The translations under genes and the position numbers were made by a program. A stretch of 32,316 nt of DNA from a virus: the IMG/VR virus record IMGVR_UViG_3300025732_000163, positions 1 to 32,316 of that record; one strand, 5' to 3'. The notes beneath the pieces were generated by a model, which was not told where the DNA came from, made no database searches, and was given only the letters and a program-made list of their open reading frames with translations. Each line of letters starts with the position of its first letter. Within the stretch, counting starts at the first letter, position 1. Of the stretch, positions 8,195 through 15,776 are shown in pieces.

Positions 8195-8322
8195 CTATCT
8201 TTTTTATCTAAACTATAGAAAAATTTACCGCAACTACAACATTCTATTATTATACTTATATACACTTGAGCCATACCGTAATGTATGTATTTACAGTGTT
8301 TGCAGGTATACTTAATCTCCAT
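8191..8322 (-). CDS. Zinc-ribbon miniprotein
   Basis: 43 aa. It contains TCKHCKYIHYG (CxxC) and, 20 residues later, ECCSCGKFFYS (CCxC), an arrangement expected of a one-zinc ribbon. The start ATG lies inside the 3' end of the upstream 124-aa gene (11-bp overlap), so expression is probably coupled. It ends tail-to-tail with the plus-strand reading frame that stops at 8194. The role is unknown; such ribbons usually bind nucleic acid or protein partners. Confidence 0.6.
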   Translation of the reverse strand: MEIKYTCKHCKYIHYGMAQVYISIIIECCSCGKFFYSLDKKDS

Positions 8323-8686
8323 AAGGATCGAATATTTCTTTTAGTAATCTTTTTTCTTTCTTAGCTTTTATCTCTTTGTAAAATCTCTCTAGTGCCGTAT
8401 CTTCTGATATCATTTCCGATATTAATTTGTTCTCAATAGTTGATTCTTTTATAATTTTCTTTGGTTTATGAATGTAACCTATGGTTAATCCTCTATCTTT
8501 ATTGATGTAATTTAAATTGTTAAGTTCAATTATCATACTAAAATATTTCAAACTTATTTTAAGTTCTAAAGCTAGTGAAGTTTTGGATTTACAGTTATCA
8601 AGTAAATTCTGTAACTCTTCAATAGTATATTTCTTAATTATCTTATCGTATTTGGAAATATATTTTGAATTGGTTTTAATTTTCAT
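8312..8686 (-). CDS. Putative HTH DNA-binding protein
   Basis: 124 aa, Lys-rich. Residues about 19-55 (YTIEELQNLLDNCKSKTSLALELKISLKYF in outline) look like a helix-turn-helix of the kind where a short conserved helix pair follows an EEL/LL segment. The C-terminal 60 residues are charged and helical. It is divergent from the rightward ejection genes across a hairpin-rich spacer, a plausible place for a regulator. No specific family recognised. Confidence 0.6.
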   Translation of the reverse strand: MKIKTNSKYISKYDKIIKKYTIEELQNLLDNCKSKTSLALELKISLKYFSMIIELNNLNYINKDRGLTIGYIHKPKKIIKESTIENKLISEMISEDTALERFYKEIKAKKEKRLLKEIFDPYGD

Positions 8687-8710
8687 GATTTATTTACGGA
8701 CTAATATAGA

Positions 8711-8745
8711 TAAACGCTACCAAGGATATACCTTAATAGCGTTTA
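8711..8745. repeat. Two-tier hairpin upstream of the 8686 gene
   Basis: TAAACGCTA (8711-8719) pairs with TAGCGTTTA (8737-8745), and inside it AAGG pairs with CCTT (8722-8725 / 8731-8734). It lies just upstream of the leftward gene at 8686. There is no T-run on either side, so it is more likely an operator or a leader structure than a terminator. Confidence 0.5.
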
Positions 8746-8864
8746 CCATACACAACAAAACTAAATTTATTTAATTTAAGGTAAATAAATTTTTTGACGC
8801 TACATGATGACATAGCTTAACTAGTATATACAATTATATGAAATTTGTAAACAAATATATTTAA

Positions 8865-8899
8865 TTCCTTATCTATTAAGGTAAGTAATAGATAAGGAA
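8865..8899. repeat. 13-bp perfect inverted repeat
   Basis: The 13-mer TTCCTTATCTATT at 8865-8877 is matched exactly by its complement at 8887-8899 around a 9-nt loop. The stem is long and perfect, with no following T-run in either direction. It sits in the 385-bp gene-free stretch (8687-9071) between divergent genes; a regulatory role is likely, and the identity is unknown. Confidence 0.55.
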
Positions 8900-8944
8900 A
8901 AAGGTATAGATTTTATAGATAAAACTTAAATGATAAAATTTAAG

Positions 8945-8973
8945 AAATCTGACTTTATAGGATAATCAGATTT
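8945..8973. repeat. 8-bp stem hairpin
   Basis: AAATCTGA (8945-8952) pairs with TCAGATTT (8966-8973) around a 13-nt loop. It is the third of three successive stem-loops between the divergent genes at 8686 and 9072. I see no convincing promoter in this spacer apart from scattered AT-rich -10-like hexamers. Confidence 0.4.
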
Positions 8974-9071
8974 ATATAATAAACTATTTGTAAAGTCAAT
9001 TATACTGCTTAACTATTTATATTAAATGAATTATAATATTATTTATTCATTTAATCAATTATTAACTTGGA

Positions 9072-10214
9072 ATGAAACGATATATCGATGAGATGCAGAG
9101 CAGGGGAAGAGAGATAGAGAATGAAGTTGACTCTAAAAATCTCTTTGATTCAGGAATTACCAGAGCTATTAAGTCTGCTAGACAGTCTTTAGGGTTAGAT
9201 CAGGACCAAGAGCATAAAGCTATTAGAAAAGGGTTATTCCGTTTCTCTGATGCTCTAACGCAGCAATATGGTGATCCGAGATTTACTAATAGAAAAGGAG
9301 CAGTCAATAATCTAGCATCTATTGCTCCTGCAATGGCTAAAGGTCTTGAAGGATACGAGGATGCTTCCGATAACATACAACATAATAATCGTGAAGTTTA
9401 TGAATGGGCTAAGAAGTTTAGAGACTCGGAAATTAAAAGATTAAGAGATGAGGATAAAGAAGCTTTTGATAGATACTTTGCCGATAAGAAACTTGGCATA
9501 GAATTAGCAAAACTTGATGAGCAAAGAGATTATCATAAAGGAATGCTTGAGAATAAGAATTCTGCAATTTCAAATAAAGAACCAGCATATAATAAAGATA
9601 TAAGAAGTGCTAATTTAAAAAATGTTTCAGAATCAAGGGATACAGTATTATCTGATATGGCTCTAGTTGAAACATTAAATGATTTGGAAGAAGCTTTTAA
9701 AGAAGCTAAGGAAGCAGGATATATAGGATCTTCTTATGAAGCTGCGGCTAGACGAAGACTCGCTAAATCTATTGGTGATACAAAACATCTAGATTTAATT
9801 AAAGCTGCTGAAGCTGCATATTTACATAGAGTTAAACAAGGTGGAGGAAGTAACCCATCTACATATGAATTTACTGAAATTCTAAAAACAATACCAAGTA
9901 GTGATAAACATTATGACGCATCTATGGCTATACTACAAAAAGATAGAAATAATGCTATAAGGAGATTGAAAGATTATAATGATTATACCAATAAATTAAA
10001 AGAAACAAAATATTTATTAGATCCAACTATTAATGTTGATAGTTATATAAACACTATTGAACAGAATAAAAATACTACAAATACTGCAAATAACACAGAT
10101 AATGTACCTAATTCTGTTATATTATATGACCCTAAAACTAATGAATATTTTAATGTTCCAGAAAGTGATTTATCTACTGTTTTAATTGATCATCCTCATT
10201 TAATTAGGAAATAA
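9072..10214 (+). CDS. Putative internal virion/ejection protein
   Basis: 380 aa, strongly helical and charged, without signal or membrane segments. The long helical middle (EVYEWAKKFRDSEIKRLRDE, then FADKKLGIELAKLDEQRDY) and a later segment with GYIGSSYEAAARRRLAKSIGD resemble DNA-ejection or internal core proteins of podoviruses. The C-terminus is an Asn/Thr-rich linker followed by SVILYDPKTNEYFNVPESDL. It is followed 1 bp later by the larger ejection-like gene, so the two are co-translated. The family assignment is inferred from size, composition and order. Confidence 0.65.
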   Translation: MKRYIDEMQSRGREIENEVDSKNLFDSGITRAIKSARQSLGLDQDQEHKAIRKGLFRFSDALTQQYGDPRFTNRKGAVNNLASIAPAMAKGLEGYEDASDNIQHNNREVYEWAKKFRDSEIKRLRDEDKEAFDRYFADKKLGIELAKLDEQRDYHKGMLENKNSAISNKEPAYNKDIRSANLKNVSESRDTVLSDMALVETLNDLEEAFKEAKEAGYIGSSYEAAARRRLAKSIGDTKHLDLIKAAEAAYLHRVKQGGGSNPSTYEFTEILKTIPSSDKHYDASMAILQKDRNNAIRRLKDYNDYTNKLKETKYLLDPTINVDSYINTIEQNKNTTNTANNTDNVPNSVILYDPKTNEYFNVPESDLSTVLIDHPHLIRK

Positions 10215-10215
10215 T

Positions 10216-11856
10216 ATGTCTAAATATGATTTACAAAAATATAAAATATCTCCACCAAAAGAGTTTGATTCTGAAATAGAAGGATATATTACTCCTAAAA
10301 AGAAAATAGATTTATCTAAATATAAAATATCTACTCCAGAAGAATTTAAAACTTCCGAACCTGAAGGAGATAGTGATGCAGCTATTATTGGTAAATCAGT
10401 ATTAAAAGGTTTAGGTTCTATTGCAGATTTACCAATAATAGCTGCTTCAGGATTAGAAGCAATAGCAGTTAGTAAAGCCAAGAGAAATGCAGGAGGATTA
10501 TATGCTCCTGATTTTCAAGGAGATGATGTTGATATACAAGATATTGATTTTATAAGTTCACGTATTCCTTCTACCGATGATGCAAGAAGTTATCTTAAAG
10601 AAAAAACAGGTATAGACCTTGAACCGCATCCAACCAATGCAACACAGAGGATGATTTCTCACGGAGGAGAATTTGCAGGGAGTATGATAGGTATGGGAGG
10701 ATTAGGATCAATACTAAAAGCAGGTAAAGCCGGATTATCTGCATATAAACCGGCACAAATAGCTAAAGATACTTTAACCGGAGCTAGTATAGGTTTAGGT
10801 TCTGGTGGTTTACAGGAATCAGGGGTTAATCCATTGGTTGCCGATATTGGAGTATCAATATTACATCCAACTTCCATAGCAGCAATTAAAGCACCGTATA
10901 ATTTCGGTAAAAATCTTTTTTCTACTGAAGGCGCAAAAAAATCGGTAAGCGATATGCTAAAACAAAGAGTAGGTAAAGATAATATCAATGTTGTAGCCGA
11001 AAGATTATCAGGTACATCACCTTTAAATACTGAATTACTTACAGCAGAACTTGCCGAAAATGCAGGTCTTGCGGGTATTCATCGTGCGTATGCTCCAAAT
11101 ATACCTGCAATAGCAGAGAAAAATAAAAGAAATAACGATATAATAAGATACGCTCTTGAAGAAGTAGGAGATACAAGTTTAGACCCATATATAGCGGGTG
11201 AAATTATAAGAGATCCAATTGTTAAAAATCTGGAAAAATATAAAAAGACTAGAGCCGCTAAAACAGAACCTTTGTATGCTGAACTTGATGCTATTGAAAC
11301 TCCGGTTAGTTTAAATAATACACAAAATTTTCTAGACACTAATTACGTTAATGCAACCGATACAAGACAAAAAACAATAGATAGAATTAGAAGAAATCTT
11401 GTTGAAGAAGATAAACATAAACTTCTCGAAGAATTTGAAAAAAAATATGGTCAATTAAGTAGTGATGCAAAAGCACAAGCATTTAATCAATTAAATCTTG
11501 GATTAGCACATAATCCAGCTAAAATAAGTAATGTAATACAGGAGCTTGGTGATAAAGTTAAAAGCACTAAAAAACCTAAGTTTCGTAGATTTATAACAGA
11601 AACAAGAGAAAATTTAAAATCAGATATTGAAAATGCCGGAATACCACAGGAAAAAATTGCCCGTGAAGCTTATTCCAAATACTCTAAACCAGTTAATGCT
11701 ATAGAAGAAAACCCCTTATTATCTAAAATAGTTAAAAAAGATTTAACTTCAGGAAATTATCAAATACCTCAAGAAAAAATACCTCAATTTATTTTTAATG
11801 GTAGTGTTAATGATATAAAAGAATTAATTAAACAGATAAAGAAAAATCCACTTTAA
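10216..11856 (+). CDS. Ejection-like virion protein, N-terminal part of a split gene
   Basis: 546 aa. The N-terminus carries two copies of a short motif (DLQKYKISPPKEF at about 4-16 and DLSKYKISTPEEF at about 32-44). A Gly/Ala-rich, membrane-active-looking region (about 145-230, SMIGMGGLGSILKAGKAGLS, TGASIGLGSGGLQESG) precedes a long helical C-terminal domain. This pattern occurs in podovirus ejection proteins. The frame ends abruptly at ...QIKKNPL with TAA (and TAG two codons on), right where a duplicated sequence begins. The downstream gene in the same frame resumes with TLDTLRGQTTKHIL, which reads as the natural continuation. I therefore regard this as the 5' two-thirds of an ancestral gene of about 720 codons. 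Confidence 0.75.
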   Translation: MSKYDLQKYKISPPKEFDSEIEGYITPKKKIDLSKYKISTPEEFKTSEPEGDSDAAIIGKSVLKGLGSIADLPIIAASGLEAIAVSKAKRNAGGLYAPDFQGDDVDIQDIDFISSRIPSTDDARSYLKEKTGIDLEPHPTNATQRMISHGGEFAGSMIGMGGLGSILKAGKAGLSAYKPAQIAKDTLTGASIGLGSGGLQESGVNPLVADIGVSILHPTSIAAIKAPYNFGKNLFSTEGAKKSVSDMLKQRVGKDNINVVAERLSGTSPLNTELLTAELAENAGLAGIHRAYAPNIPAIAEKNKRNNDIIRYALEEVGDTSLDPYIAGEIIRDPIVKNLEKYKKTRAAKTEPLYAELDAIETPVSLNNTQNFLDTNYVNATDTRQKTIDRIRRNLVEEDKHKLLEEFEKKYGQLSSDAKAQAFNQLNLGLAHNPAKISNVIQELGDKVKSTKKPKFRRFITETRENLKSDIENAGIPQEKIAREAYSKYSKPVNAIEENPLLSKIVKKDLTSGNYQIPQEKIPQFIFNGSVNDIKELIKQIKKNPL

Positions 11857-11860
11857 CAAT

Positions 11861-12030
11861 AGAGAGTAAAGAAAATGAACATTATTGAAGCGATGCAAAA
11901 ATTAAAATTAGGTAAAACTATAAACAGAAAAAGTCATAGACTTCCAGAAAAAACATATGGAATAAAACATGACAGACCCATCTCCATAATAGAGGAAACT
12001 GAAAAAGGTCAGTGGGTAGAAAATCCAAAA
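11861..12030 (+). repeat. Inserted copy of the 5' end of the Tad2-like gene
   Basis: This 170-bp segment is an inverted-orientation copy of 18824-18993. It covers about 14 bp of upstream sequence (two mismatches there) and the first 52 codons, with 7 mismatches in the 156 coding bases. It interrupts the ejection-like gene. Near-identical sequence, AAAAATCCA-CTTTA on the left (about 11842-11855) and AAAATCCAAAAACTTTA on the right (about 12020-12036), flanks the insert, suggesting microhomology-mediated joining or a target duplication. The insert brings its own ATG, so the downstream half is still translated as a chimera. Confidence 0.85.
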
Positions 12031-12564
12031 ACTTTAGATACTTTAAGAGGACAAACTACTAAACATATTTTAAGCGGTAGTGAGCTTGCAAGTGCTGATG
12101 GTAATTTATCTTATCCTAAACTGAAAAAATTCTTAACAAAAAATAGAGAAAAACTAAATTTAATTTATACTCCGGAACAATTAAAAATTTTTGATGATGC
12201 ACTAGAAATAACGAGAAAAAGAAATTTTGTTGATACTTTTGGAAGAGCAAAAGGTTCAAATACACAATCAGAAACTACTTTAATGAATAATCTATTTAAT
12301 ACAGGATTAGATATGTCAATTAAAAAAGGTTTAACTAGTTATATACCTGGAGCATCTGCATTATATAGTTCAATTAAAAGCGGTTTAAATAATATAGGAA
12401 AAGTAAAAAAAGATGAAATAATTTCTAATGCTTTACTTGACCCAACATTAGCTAAAGAATTATTATTAAGACCTGATATAGCACCTTGGTATCAAAGATT
12501 AGGTAAAGATTATTATAAACCTCTTCAAACTTCAATAATACTAGGTGCTACAAGAGATAAATGA
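11875..12564 (+). CDS. Chimera: Tad2-like N-terminus fused to ejection-protein C-terminus
   Basis: 229 aa. Residues 1-52 (MNIIEAMQKLKLGKTINRKS...) are about 90% identical to the start of the Tad2-like protein encoded at 18731-18979. Residues 53-229 are unrelated to that family and look like the missing end of the 546-aa upstream protein: TLDTLRGQTTKHIL, YPKLKKFLTKNREKL, YTPEQLKIFDDALE, GRAKGSNTQSETTLMNNL, a pattern seen at the C-termini of phage ejection proteins. The upstream AGAGAGTAAAGAAA offers a weak SD. Whether the C-terminal part still assembles into virions as a separate polypeptide is unknown. Confidence 0.75.
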   Translation: MNIIEAMQKLKLGKTINRKSHRLPEKTYGIKHDRPISIIEETEKGQWVENPKTLDTLRGQTTKHILSGSELASADGNLSYPKLKKFLTKNREKLNLIYTPEQLKIFDDALEITRKRNFVDTFGRAKGSNTQSETTLMNNLFNTGLDMSIKKGLTSYIPGASALYSSIKSGLNNIGKVKKDEIISNALLDPTLAKELLLRPDIAPWYQRLGKDYYKPLQTSIILGATRDK

Positions 12565-12595
12565 TATTATCTGTTATCGTATTAATATCATTTAT
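12557..12595. terminator. Bidirectional terminator candidate
   Basis: A 13-bp stem, A12557-A12569 (ending ATGATATTA) with 12583-12595 (TAATATCATTTAT), and a 13-nt loop lie exactly at the junction of the convergent genes ending at 12564 (plus) and 12595 (minus). The stem is AT-rich and not followed by a clean T-run, so termination strength is uncertain. Confidence 0.5.
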
Positions 12596-12756
12596 TACAT
12601 TGAATTATTTATATCCATAATAACATAAAACACAGCAACCAAAGACACAAGTTTTATAACGCCCCAGAAAAAACTATAACTCGGCATAAAAAAACATATC
12701 ACTAAAAATATGATAACAAGAAGTATATTCAACATTATTTGTCCAAAAATATCCAT
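12595..12756 (-). CDS. Two-pass small membrane protein
   Basis: 53 aa with two hydrophobic segments, about residues 6-24 (QIMLNILLVIIFLVICFFM) and 30-46 (FWGVIKLVSLVAVFYVI), joined by a PSYS turn and ending in MDINNSM. AAAGGTAAATAAA precedes the ATG, giving a strong SD that lies within a 26-bp repeat shared with the next gene. It is the last gene of the leftward block. Size and topology are holin-like, but nothing else supports that. Confidence 0.6.
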   Translation of the reverse strand: MDIFGQIMLNILLVIIFLVICFFMPSYSFFWGVIKLVSLVAVFYVIMDINNSM

Positions 12757-12779
12757 TTTATTTACCTTTAATTTTATTT
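12754..12779 (-). repeat. 26-bp direct repeat, copy 1 (stop codon plus RBS)
   Basis: The 26 bases at 12754-12779 are identical to 13019-13044. Each copy encodes the last residues (KIKGK and stop) of one gene and supplies the AAAGGT SD and ATG of the next. It is an example of a gene-boundary repeat in this block. Confidence 0.9.
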
Positions 12780-13021
12780 AATATTTCTTGTGTGTTATAA
12801 TTAATTTCTTTAGTTTTTATTATTATTTCATCTAATTTATGTCTTGTATCTGTATAATGTTCACCCATAGATTCTAAAAGCGAATCCATGAAATATTGGA
12901 TAATATGTATACTAATCACTACAATTATAACTTCCCATATACTTTTATTTAATATTACAGTGAAATAACCTATACCTATAATATATAGAATTACGATTAA
13001 TATTTTAAAAAATTTATTCAT
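12758..13021 (-). CDS. Membrane-anchored protein with coiled-coil tail
   Basis: 87 aa from ATG 13021, preferred over the ATG 39 bp upstream because AAAGGT lies at the right distance from it. Two hydrophobic stretches (MNKFFKILIVILYIIGIGYF and IWEVIIVVISIHIIQYF) are followed by a heptad-like tail (HTDTRHKLDEIIIKTKEI in outline) ending NKIKGK. The same six residues end the neighbouring KilA-N protein because both genes share a 26-bp repeat at their 3' ends. Function unknown. Confidence 0.65.
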   Translation of the reverse strand: MNKFFKILIVILYIIGIGYFTVILNKSIWEVIIVVISIHIIQYFMDSLLESMGEHYTDTRHKLDEIIIKTKEINYNTQEILNKIKGK

Positions 13022-13044
13022 TTTATTTACCTTTAATTTTATTT
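13019..13044 (-). repeat. 26-bp direct repeat, copy 2 (stop codon plus RBS)
   Basis: Second copy of the 26-bp repeat, at the junction between the KilA-N gene and the membrane protein gene at 12758-13021. A diverged third version lies just upstream of the KilA-N start (about 13887-13915). Confidence 0.9.
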
Positions 13045-13889
13045 GTTGTGTCAGGAGCATTTAACTGTAATATAGAGTTTATATAAGGTAATGCTGTTTT
13101 ATCTCTTTCCTTGAAATATTTTATTGCACGTTTAGGTAACCAATGCTCTATTACATGTTGTCTAAATGCAAAAAGATATTCATTCGGATATAATTTAGTT
13201 CCTGCACATCTTCTACCATCTTCGTATATATGAATATAAGTAGGCATTTCATCTATATTAATTCCTTGATCTCTCATAAATTTAGCGAATATCCTACCTT
13301 CTGATATATCAGGTATCATTGTATTTGGAATAACATACCCTTTCATCTCCAAAGCTCCAAACAACATGATAGTCATTTCCTGTAAAACTGAGAAATATCC
13401 AAGAGGGATGTTACTGGAATTTAAATAGTATCGTTTTAAATGATACGGCAAATTGCTTTTACTTGTCGGCATTTTGCCATTCATCCAGTCGAATATCCAT
13501 TTAGATACTTTAACTGCAAATTTAGGAGATAACCATTGACCTAAATTTATTGCAACTTGTGGATGTATCCAAGTACCTTGTAATTCAGGTTCACCACCTT
13601 GAATAGAGCATACTAAAGCCGTGGTCGTCATTTTTGCTGACGCTTTTATGTCACACTTCTCTACTTCCGATAATTCTTTTAAAAATGCTTTTGTTGATTC
13701 TAATTCGTTATAATGTTTCCACTCTTTACCGGCAGCTTTACACATAGCAGTAGCATTAACATATCCATCTTGGATACGCTGGTATATTATATGTCCTTCT
13801 TCCTCATGTTTAATAGTATAAGGTAGTGAGAAACTTAACTGTTCGTTGTATTTTTTTGGTATAAAATTTTTATTGATAGTTTTATCCAT
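13023..13889 (-). CDS. KilA-N domain protein
   Basis: 288 aa. The KilA-N DNA-binding domain spans about residues 36-140: DGYVNATAMCKAAGKEWKHY, then the helical NELESTKAFLKELSEVE, then TWIHPQVAINLGQWLSPKFA and VSKWIFDWMNGK. The family is common in phages and large DNA viruses and is thought to bind DNA as a regulator; the target here is unknown. A separate C-terminal half (about 170-280, including EDGRRCAGTKLYPNEYLF and VIEHWLPKRAIKYFKER) resembles the extra C-terminal domains found in phage KilA-N proteins. The leader upstream (13890-13985) holds a GTGTGTGT tract and an A/T-rich stretch shared with other leaders of this block. Confidence 0.9.
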   Translation of the reverse strand: MDKTINKNFIPKKYNEQLSFSLPYTIKHEEEGHIIYQRIQDGYVNATAMCKAAGKEWKHYNELESTKAFLKELSEVEKCDIKASAKMTTTALVCSIQGGEPELQGTWIHPQVAINLGQWLSPKFAVKVSKWIFDWMNGKMPTSKSNLPYHLKRYYLNSSNIPLGYFSVLQEMTIMLFGALEMKGYVIPNTMIPDISEGRIFAKFMRDQGINIDEMPTYIHIYEDGRRCAGTKLYPNEYLFAFRQHVIEHWLPKRAIKYFKERDKTALPYINSILQLNAPDTTNKIKGK

Positions 13890-13985
13890 TCTATTTACCT
13901 TTTTTAAATTTTATTTTGTGTGTGTTAAATTTAATTTTAGTTAATTGTATTTAATATATTTATCTTTTACCTCCTTTATTTTTAA

Positions 13986-14219
13986 TTATTCATAATATTT
14001 TTTAGCATGTATTCTATCTATTACAGACTTATCCCAAGCTTCCTTATTGTTACTAATTAGCTTATATTTAATAAAAGGTATTAATATGCAAGTAAGTATA
14101 AATAGACTTCTACCGATACATTTACCGAAAAATAAACCTGCTATAAATCCTAATATAATAATCGGTGAGAAAATAATAATTATTATACATCCTATAATAT
14201 CGTAAATTTTATCACTCAT
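13986..14219 (-). CDS. Small membrane protein
   Basis: 77 aa. Two hydrophobic segments, about residues 8-30 (IGCIIIIIFSPIIILGFIAG) and 37-50 (RSLFILTCILIPFI), are followed by a charged tail (NNKEAWDKSVIDRIHAKKYYE). Its ATG overlaps the stop of the 70-aa gene upstream as ATGAGTGA. Function unknown. Confidence 0.65.
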   Translation of the reverse strand: MSDKIYDIIGCIIIIIFSPIIILGFIAGLFFGKCIGRSLFILTCILIPFIKYKLISNNKEAWDKSVIDRIHAKKYYE

Positions 14220-14424
14220 TTTCCTTCTCCTCTTTCATTCTATTAGGAACTAAATCAATTAAACTATCTATATTATTGAAAAAGTAATCGTCATAAGACC
14301 AATTAATAAGAAACTCTAATATTTCCTCTGTACTTAATGTTGTTTTACGTTTTACTTTCCCTATAAATTTATCTAGATCACTACCATGTTCTATATAAAC
14401 ACTATATCTGGTTTTAACTGTCAT
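14212..14424 (-). CDS. Small soluble protein, unknown
   Basis: 70 aa: an N-terminal basic/beta segment (VKTRYSVYIEHGSDLDKFIG) and an acidic helical C-terminus ending MKEEKENE, whose GGAGAAGGAAAATG region supplies the SD for the next gene. It follows the 133-aa gene by 2 bp. Family not recognised. Confidence 0.65.
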   Translation of the reverse strand: MTVKTRYSVYIEHGSDLDKFIGKVKRKTTLSTEEILEFLINWSYDDYFFNNIDSLIDLVPNRMKEEKENE

Positions 14425-14426
14425 AA

Positions 14427-14828
14427 TTATTTTATATTTTTAGGTTTCTTATATTCAGGTGAAGGTAAAGATAATATAAAATCTTCATTAGTTTCCATAA
14501 ATGAATCAAAATCAATTTCTTTATATAATTTATTATTTTTAACTATTATATCAGGACAATTTTTTTCTATATAATCTATTATTGTATGTTTTTTATCTTT
14601 TGAATACGCTATATAAGTTTCTCCTAATAAAATAACAGAAAAATCATTAAATTTACCACTAGCTTTAGATTTATCACTCAAAATTAACTTATCATCTTCA
14701 ACAACTTCTCCATCTATCATATTATCAATAATACTTTCAAAAGAAGCTTTATATAAATTATTTTTATCATCTACCACTAAAGAAATCCATCTTCCATAAT
14801 CTTTATATATTACTTTATATTTCTTCAT
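14427..14828 (-). CDS. Hypothetical protein, 133 aa
   Basis: 133 aa, mixed alpha/beta: KYKVIYKDYGRWISLVVDDK, then an acidic middle and a C-terminus DFILSLPSPEYKKPKNIK. GGAGAATAATT precedes the ATG, a good SD that lies inside the possible 22-codon ORF upstream. No membrane segment or recognisable motif. Confidence 0.7.
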   Translation of the reverse strand: MKKYKVIYKDYGRWISLVVDDKNNLYKASFESIIDNMIDGEVVEDDKLILSDKSKASGKFNDFSVILLGETYIAYSKDKKHTIIDYIEKNCPDIIVKNNKLYKEIDFDSFMETNEDFILSLPSPEYKKPKNIK

Positions 14829-14883
14829 AATTATTCTCCAAATATTCTACTAAATAAGCTTCTTTTATCTTTATTTCCGTCAT
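14815..14883 (-). CDS. Possible 22-codon leader peptide
   Basis: ATG at 14883 opens a 22-codon frame (MTEIKIKEAYLVEYLENNYE...) whose last codons overlap the start of the 133-aa gene by 14 bp and contain that gene's SD. The only SD-like sequence in front is AAAAG. It may be a translational coupler or a chance frame. Confidence 0.35.
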   Translation of the reverse strand: MTEIKIKEAYLVEYLENNYEEI

Positions 14884-14888
14884 ATCTT

Positions 14889-15767
14889 TTAAGCTTTAGT
14901 TCTATTTTTTTTATCGTAAAAATTAAGAGTATTTTTTAATTCTTCATTAATTATAACACGTATTAAATCCATAGTAATTTTTGGTTTTGATTCAATATCA
15001 TTTTTATCGTATCCTTTTGAATTAATTATTTCTTTCATTAATTCAATATTATTTACTAGAAAATAATCTTTTAAATCTGTAGCCTGTTTATCTAATTTTG
15101 TATTTATACTAAAATTAATAGTTCTAAAATATTCTGTAGTTTTTTCATTTATTAAATTTACTTGTTCTTTTAAATAGCTTAATTCTTTGAGTATTAATTC
15201 ATTAAATTCCGGTTCAATATTAATATATCTTCCCGGTTCTACTAATAATTCTCTATTATCTTTGAACACTTTTGTTGTCTTTGGTTTAATATTCTTAGCT
15301 ATTTTTGAGGCTAGGTCATTTACGTTAACTTCACCGCCTTCAAAATATACTTTATCCTTAGTTTTTTTCTTATTGTAAATATTATCAATATATAACTCTA
15401 TCTCACCGTTTTTATTTACAACATAGTAAACAGGTTTATTGTTATAATCATTTTTATTTATAAAATATTTACCAACTGAAATAACTAGTTTTCTTGTTTG
15501 ATTATGTCCGTTACCTGTTATATGAGAACTATAACCTTTTTTACCTTCCTTTAATTTTGAAAGCAGTATAGTTCTTTCTTTCGTTATCGGTGAATATCCG
15601 TAAGTAATATCAATTTTCTTATCCTCACCAAAGAAATTTAAATATACTTCTCCTCCGATATAGATAGCAAACTGTCCTGATTTAGTATTATTTTCTATAT
15701 ATTTTCCTGCTGCTTTAATTCTTATTTCATCTTTTTCAGTGAAATTTTTTATTTTTGTAAACGTCAT
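14889..15767 (-). CDS. Hypothetical protein, 292 aa
   Basis: 292 aa, the second largest gene of the leftward block. The N-terminal half is beta-rich with repeated short blocks: EIRIKAAGKYIENNTKSGQF, KLVISVGKYFINKNDY and LLVEPGRYINIEPEF each contain a [VA]G[KR]Y[FI]xN/E core, suggesting three related beta repeats at about residues 18-30, 95-108 and 175-190. The C-terminal half is helical. AGAGGTAAAAT precedes the ATG. No family recognised; a DNA-binding or virion role cannot be judged. Confidence 0.72.
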   Translation of the reverse strand: MTFTKIKNFTEKDEIRIKAAGKYIENNTKSGQFAIYIGGEVYLNFFGEDKKIDITYGYSPITKERTILLSKLKEGKKGYSSHITGNGHNQTRKLVISVGKYFINKNDYNNKPVYYVVNKNGEIELYIDNIYNKKKTKDKVYFEGGEVNVNDLASKIAKNIKPKTTKVFKDNRELLVEPGRYINIEPEFNELILKELSYLKEQVNLINEKTTEYFRTINFSINTKLDKQATDLKDYFLVNNIELMKEIINSKGYDKNDIESKPKITMDLIRVIINEELKNTLNFYDKKNRTKA

Positions 15768-15776
15768 ATTTTACCT

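Noticed and set aside
12595-12756. Calling the small two-pass membrane proteins holins
   Set aside because: Topology fits but position and sequence give no specific support, and several such proteins exist in the window.
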